Of a stretch of DNA of 64,000 nucleotides, positions 58,680 to 64,000 are shown piece after piece. Within the stretch, counting starts at the first letter, position 1; the number at the start of each line of letters is the position of its first letter. Under the pieces are notes generated by a model that had not been told where the DNA came from, made no database searches, and saw only the letters and a list, made by a program, of their open reading frames with translations. Origin of the DNA: Platerodrilus igneus (Eukaryota > Arthropoda > Insecta > Coleoptera > Lycidae). The stretch is taken from assembly GCA_036346225.1 (NCBI GenBank), contig JARFIW010001216.1:1090501-1154500 (forward strand), in the 5' to 3' direction. Position numbers and translations under genes: made by a program.

Positions 58680-59290
58680 AGTGTGTACGTGTGCGTGCGT
58701 GTATATGTGTGTGTGTGTGTGTGGGTGTAAGAAGTGTGTGTGTATGTGTTGTGCGTGTATAAGGTGTGCGTGTGTGTTGTGTTGGACCGCTGTAGTCGCC
58801 TCTTACGACAGGCAGATCGTACCATGGGGCTATTCTATTCCCGGACCCACACGGGTTCAAGGGGTACAAGAAACGAAAAAAAGGAGAACTAAGTAGAACT
58901 GTGTGTTTATGAAGTATGTGTGGGTATGTGTGTGTGTATGAAGTGTGTGGGTATGGATTGGACGTGTATAAAGTGTGCGTGTGTGTATGTGTTGAACTGT
59001 TGTAGTCGCCTCTTACGACAGGCAGGTCGTACCGTGGGACTATTCTATTTCCAAACCTACACTGGTTCATGGAGTACAAGGAGGAACGAAGGAAAGAAGA
59101 ACCAAGAAGAGAACGGAAGAAAGGAGAACCAAGTAGAACTGTGGGTTTATGAAGTGTGTGGGCGTAGGCGTGTATAAAGTGTGTGTTGATGTAGTGTTCA
59201 TGTATAAAGTGTGCGGGTGTGTATGTGTTGGATCGCTGTAGTCGTCTCTTACAACACGCAGGTGGTACCGTGGGACTATTCTATTCCCGG
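58680..59290. repeat. three ~210-235-bp GT-rich tandem units in element B
   Basis: Each unit is a GT/GTAT-rich stretch followed by TCGCCTCTTACGACAGGCAG or a variant (58796, 59006, ~59240) and ACTATTCTATTCCCGG-type sequence. Element A lacks this block. Long frames read from it on either strand are artefacts of the repeat. Confidence 0.8.
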
Positions 59291-59719
59291 GCCCACACGG
59301 AGTAAGAAAAAGCAAAAAAACGAAAGAAAACCTAGCAAAGCAGGGAAGTAAAACAAAATCGTAGCGTTCAAAAATCAAGTCCGAAGGAGAGCAAAGTTGG
59401 CATAAGAATCTGGAGCGCAAAGACTAGATATTGGGCTTAAGACATTTGCGCCGCCAGAAGGAGAATGAAACGAGATCAAGGACATTAGAACTTTGCCTCT
59501 ATACATTTTCCGGTTCGGAAAAAGCACAGAATAATGTCCGCCTCTGTTGGGCAGTTTACTGTCACACAGGAATAGCAGGGGTGTAGGAGTTGCAGCACGT
59601 GGTTGAGAAAGTGGTGACGTGGGTGGAGTTTATAGTGGTTGTCGTAATTTATGGTTCTCAGAACACGTTATAAAAAAAAGTTGTTTGTTGTGAGAATTGG
59701 TGGTAAGAAAAAGAAAGTC

Positions 59720-60400
59720 TACGGTAGAACAGGAAACATCATGGTTGTCAGAATATCAAACGTAGAAAAAGAAAAAGGTATTGGCTCTAAAAAATCAACC
59801 TTACGAAAAGAAACACAAACAAAGCACACTTCAGTTTCGTTAACTAGAGGGACAGAAATAAATAAAATTTCAACCACATTAGATAGAAAACTAGAAGTAT
59901 CACGGTTAGGAAAGGAAACAGCATTGGATGTAGGTATATCAACCCTAGAAAAAGGAGCAGAATACGATAACACTCCAGCCATATTACATAAAGGAAAAGA
60001 ATCAGGTAGAAGTTCATCAACGATACAAAAACAAACAGTACCAAGTAAAACTTCGCCTATGTTAGATAAAAGAGTAGAATGAAGTTTACCTACATGAAAG
60101 AAAGAAACAGCACCAGACAGAATTTTATCAACCCTATAAGAACAAACAGCATCCGGAACAACTTCATCCACGATAGATAAGGAGGCAGAATCAGGTTGAC
60201 CTTCGTCCACATTAAATAACAGGACATCAGATTTTCACCAACCTTAGTTAAAAGAACAGAAACAAGTAGCATTGTGTCAGCATGAGAAAAATGAGTAAGA
60301 GTAGGTAACGTTTTATCAACGTCTGACAAAGGAGTAGAATCAAGTAGGACTTCATCACTGTTAGACAACGGAGTAGGAACAGACAAAACTTCAGCCACAA
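59720..60400 (-). repeat. 39-bp coding minisatellite of element B
   Basis: Minus-strand units read VDEVVPDAVCSYR, VDKILSGAVSFFH, VDELLPDSFPLCN, MAGVLSYSAPFSR and, after one shift, SDEVLLDSTPLSD, VDKTLPTLTHFSH and ADTMLLVSVLLTK. They align with the 13-residue units of element A. B has more units than A. Confidence 0.8.
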
Positions 60401-61165
60401 TGGAAACTGATTCCTTAACAATAGTAGATAACAAAACAGGATCAGGTAAAACTTTGACGATGACAGCAACAGGCATCACAGCTACGGGTTCCCTATTTTC
60501 AACAGAACCTTCTCTATTCGTATTAAAAATTATATTTAGTTCAGCTACGGCTGTGATTGCCGGCACGACCGAAATTTCTTGAGTAGAACAATTTAAGAAA
60601 GCAGGAACATGTAGAATTTTGACAGCAACAGCAACAGACATTAAAGATACAGGTTCACGGACCTCAACAGGACCTTCGCTGACTAAATTAGAAATTATAG
60701 TCACTTCAGCGACATGTGTGCCTGCAGACACTATAGGAATTTCTTGGGTAGAATCGTTTAAGAAAGCGGGAACAAACTCTTGAGAAGCTAGCTGCAAGTC
60801 ACTAATTCGAAGCATGGGTTGTACTGGTGGTGGAGGCATAGTTTGAGGTGAGAGCGAATAAGTAGGGCGAGCAGAAGGAGGAGTAGAATAGGAGGTAAAA
60901 CCAGAAACGGAAAAAATTTTGTTCGAAGCTGTATTTGCCGAAGAAGGGTATGTTGCGATAGTAGTAGTAGGGTGACCTGGATGAAAGACAGAAGAGGAAG
61001 TAGAGTGAGAAGCAGAAAAAATTAGGCAGCAAGAGGTGAGAGCAGAATTTGAAGGATTATTCGAAAACCTATTAGGAGTAGGATGACAGTGTGGAAAGTT
61101 GTGGCAAGTAACTTCCTTATATCCTTAACCATAACAGTGGAGTACTTGAGGACGAGTACAACGTG
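60090..61165 (-). pseudogene. element B gag, C-terminal part
   Basis: The 60839-60090 frame reads LRISDLQLASQEFVPAFLND, then VPAFLNCSTQEISVVPAITA, matching the ~55-residue repeats of element A. Further right the knuckle linker and second knuckle survive as CTRPQVLHCYG, stop, GYKEVTCHNFPHC (61165-61090), with the third ligand Cys changed to a stop. Several frameshifts. Confidence 0.65.
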
Positions 61166-61189
61166 TTACGGTATTCCGCGCAATTACAA

Positions 61190-62555
61190 AAGAAAACAGT
61201 AAAAGTAAGTAAAGAAATCGTTTACGCCAAACACTGCAACAAAACGGGGACAGAATGGTAGAATTCGGGTTAGCTCAAAAATGTCGTACAGGGGCGTGGG
61301 TGAAATAGAAAGAACATATTGGAAACCTCTGTAAAACTATATTGTTAACTTCCAATCTCAGAAGACTAATTACAAAACAATAAAACAAATAAGTTGCGTA
61401 ATCGTTTGTTACGTGCTAGTAAACAAAGCGTCATAAGCATATAAAATTGATAAGCAAAATAAATATAACATCTTATAATCTAAATACTTACTAAATGGTT
61501 CACCTTAAATACATACAAAAGAAAATAAGACATAAACTATACGGTACTTCAGGAAAAGAAATATACATAAGTTATCTATACATGATGCTTTGTGAAGTGC
61601 ACCTCCTCAAGAAATAGTATAACATTAAAATTAGACACCCTAACTTAAATTAATCAAATATTAACTACTTTTAAATTGATGCGTAAGTTCCTTTCGTTAA
61701 TGTTTATACAAAAGACAAAAGAAACAGTAAAACGGACTCTAACACAAACATTACATCGTCGCACGTGCATTGTGATGTGTTGGTAACGTGGTGTTGGTAA
61801 TTTATTGGATAATCATGAGTAGCAACAAATACAATGTATATACACCACAGCAGCATAAAAGAATTGCGAAAATAGAAAACTGTACCTTGAACTAGTTGGC
61901 TTCGTATCATGTTGTGGATGCAAAAATGCTACTGCATTTCTTTATTGGCTGCTTGCTGGAACCACCAACTTCACTTATACTAAAAAAGCAGTTTAGTAGC
62001 GCGACTTTACAACATGTATCTTTGGTAAGAAGATGTTGTATTCAATCTTTAATGGTCTCTTTCAAAGCACGGTCTCTATTTTGTAAGGACAGAATCATGA
62101 ATGGGGGTAGGGTATTTGACTTTCAAAGATATCGCCGAAGAATCAAGTCTACAGAATTTCCAGACAACAGCTGCCGAAATACAAACTGTATCAGCTTGCC
62201 AACAAGCAGATAACGCAATTATCAAAGGATTTGTAGACAAAGGGAAACAATCTTGTTATTTTGTAACATCTTAACAGCTGCAGAATACCAGATAACAAGT
62301 CCATTGTAAGCAGATGTAGGCAGGTGGTAAGCGGTTTTATCTTTTAGAAGAAAGCTGTGCATTTACATGCACCTTTTAATTAAAATGTAATCATTGTAGG
62401 TGCTAGGAAATATTGCAACGACTTTGTAACGTAATGCTTCCTAAGCAGGTGTTTGATTTTATAAGGCACACTTTTATACAGGGTAATTACTTGAGAAATT
62501 TTATTAAATAACACTAATTCAAATGGTGGGAAATCAAGCTTGTTGAGAAATTTTA
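61190..62555. mobile_element. ~1.4-kb insert splitting element B gag
   Basis: Gag homology to element A stops near 61200 and resumes near 62600, with part of the knuckle region present on both sides. The insert has no clear terminal repeats. At 61899-61985 the plus strand reads VGFVSCCGCKNATAFLYWLL before a stop, loosely like SWIM-type zinc-ligand segments seen in some insect element proteins. The 61896-62213 frame otherwise has no signature. Identity unknown. Confidence 0.35.
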
Positions 62556-63050
62556 GGGCGTTATAAAAATGAATTCAGAAAAAAATTTTTGCAGGGTTTT
62601 GAACGTAACAAACGTGTCGAAACATGACCAGGTTTGTCATAATTAAAGCATATGACCTGACGAGTAGAAGCAGAACTAGGAAGAAAAACAGTAGAACGTA
62701 CGGAAGAAGTATCGGATTTACCCGCAGGCGTAGGAAAAATCTTAACAACTCGGTCATGTGAAGCAAAAATATTTTCCCTAGTAGTAGCAAACTTATTAGC
62801 AAAATCTGGGGGTTCAAAATGTTGAATCAGTAAATTGGACAAAAACTTCCAGTCCAAAAACCTATGCTGGTAACAACGATATTAAAGTAAAACTTTAGGC
62901 TCGAACAAGTTCACTGCAGACTCAAATAGCTGCAATTCTGGCACATGGTGAGTTCGTCGGAGTTTTTCGACCTGTCTCAAAAAATCATATACGATAACGG
63001 TGTTTGGGTTACCAGAAAATTTCAAATTCCACGCCCACACAGGAAGACCT
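62556..63050 (-). pseudogene. element B gag, N-terminal part
   Basis: Minus-strand reading gives WNLKFSGNPNTVIVYDFLRQ, HHVPELQLFESAVNLFEPK, then, after a stop, YRCYQHRFLDWKFLSNLLIQ. The 62857-62561 frame continues to a first knuckle CFNYDKPGHVSTR, in which the second and last Cys are lost. It is co-linear with element A gag and bounded on the left by the insert. Confidence 0.7.
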
Positions 63051-63743
63051 CGGTACGAACAAGAAAAAAATTGGTAGAAAGTAATTAAGCTAACCGTAAC
63101 TCGATAAAAACCAAAAGAAAATTATTGCGAATACATGACAATTTAAAACATATCCGACGGATAAATTTTAGAAACACAAATAGAAGCTAAGCAACAAAAT
63201 AGAAATTAGAATAGGGCTTTATAATAAAGGAAAAATCGTAGAAAGAAACCAACTGTAGACTTGACGGGGAGAACAAAATGTACCGAGAGGGAAGGAAAGA
63301 AGAGAAAGATCTTGGGCGCCAGCGTTTTCAATGGACTAGGATTATTGGCGAAAACACAAGTCCAATAATCTGACATGAGCTTACCAAGGATATTTAGCAA
63401 TCACGGAAGAGAACAAAATCAAAATTCAAGAAGATCGAACCCACACCAGAAATAAAGAAAACCGATCCTCATATGAGAAACACCAAAAAGCCGAAAGAAA
63501 AAGTAAATAACAGTTTGAACGTAAAGGAAGAAAAAAATAAGTAGCATCAGGCCGAGAAATGAGGGTAATGTAGGTACTTAAAAAACACTAACAGCAACAA
63601 AAAAATCTGAGCAAAAATTAACTAAAACAAATTCGGAGCAGAAATTAATCAAAACCAAATCGGACTTAAAATTAATTAAAACAAAATCGGAGCCAAACTT
63701 ACACAAAACAAAATCAGAGCACAAAAAATCAACTAAAACAAAC

Positions 63744-63767
63744 TCGCAGCTCCACGCCAGGGCGTCA
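63744..63767 (-). other. primer-binding-site-like motif, element B
   Basis: Minus strand TGACGCCCTGGCGTGGAGC, 7 bases inside the LTR start, in the same place as in element A. Confidence 0.5.
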
Positions 63768-63774
63768 GAATTTA

Positions 63775-64000
63775 TGCTACGTACCTAGACGTAGCCGGAA
63801 GAAAAGTAAATACTAGGTTAACTACCAACTGCGGATAGTGTGGGGATTCGCCTACATACCAAAAAACATAAAAAGCACGTCGCCCACGATTATCTATTAA
63901 CAATAAACATAAATAAAGGCTTCTGTACAAACAAGGAAAAGTAATAAATTAAGCGTTACTATTTCAAAGCAAACAATTATGTGATACGAACAATTTAGTA
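63775..64000 (-). repeat. 5' LTR of element B, cut by the window end
   Basis: Starts TGCTACGTACCTAGACGTAG, containing the CTACGT-N6-ACGTAG palindrome, and matches 56680-56911 to the last base of the window. Confidence 0.75.

Larger units (their letters stand above)
56680..64000 (-). mobile_element. LTR element B: larger relative of element A, runs off the window
   Basis: The direct terminal repeat begins TGCTACGTAC at 56680 and again at 63775 (spacing 7095 bp). At least 226 bp match (ATTCGCCTACAT, TCTATTAACAATAAACATAA, AAGCGTTACTATTTCAAAGC). The LTR length is unknown because the right copy is cut by the window end. A primer-binding-site-like motif lies at 63744-63767. The gag pieces (63050-62560 and 61165-60090), 39-bp repeats and A-rich 3' region (57840-58620, 59380-59720) are co-linear with element A. 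As in A, no pol gene is recognised. It additionally holds GT-rich tandem repeats and a ~1.4-kb insert. Confidence 0.65.

Noticed and set aside
58624..59420. His/Thr-rich frames of 117-151 codons
   Set aside because: Reading of GT-rich tandem repeats; no independent support.
59651..60082. 143-codon plus-strand Lys/Ser-rich frame
   Set aside because: Antisense of the 39-bp gag repeats of element B.

Overview
The window is AT-rich arthropod DNA, very likely from an insect. It is dominated by decayed, nested transposable elements of many classes. The evidence is a mariner element, a pogo/Tigger-like transposase with an intron and a C-terminal PHD-like finger, a BEL/Pao gag fragment, RTE-type and CR1/Jockey-type LINEs, a tRNA-headed SINE family, a satellite array and numerous AT, AAT and CA tracts. 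Nothing looks bacterial or viral. Nearly every long reading frame is a broken mobile-element gene. I recognise one host coding exon, a PDZ-domain start at 15409-15504 on the minus strand.

Layout. 1-897: BEL/Pao gag fragment, stopped by a ~172-bp satellite array (895-2880) with higher-order structure. 4263-8190: three LINE remnants. 9457-9670: SINE. 11183-14636: LTR element A, with a broken gag, no pol and a palindromic ~128-bp LTR. 15409-16100: PDZ exon and probable 5' UTR/promoter. 17500-22363: RTE-type LINE on the minus strand, containing two SINEs and a ~0.6-kb tandem duplication. 22755-26550: pogo-like element carrying a mariner (25004-26333) inserted at TA inside the transposase frame. 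27483-27728: near-perfect foldback element.

33100-40694 holds (AT)n tracts bracketed by GCAA/TTGC, repeated motifs resembling a tRNA-Lys primer-binding site, a Penelope-like direct/inverted-repeat structure with a hammerhead-ribozyme-like fold (minus strand, 37855-37917), and a large palindrome with a tRNA-like insert. 40695-45830 is unassigned. 45899-50887 is a nearly whole CR1/Jockey-type LINE (minus) bracketed by (AAT)n tracts. 51500-52882 is a degenerate gag. 52985-55752 is another RTE copy with a SINE in its endonuclease region, followed by two more SINEs. 56680-64000 is LTR element B, a relative of element A, running off the window end.

The genes do not form a pathway. They record successive insertions, each disabled by stops, frameshifts or loss of catalytic residues. 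The most notable items are the hammerhead-like fold, the gag-only LTR family with in-frame 13-residue repeats and palindromic LTR, the datable nesting of mariner in pogo, and the host PDZ exon hidden among repeats.
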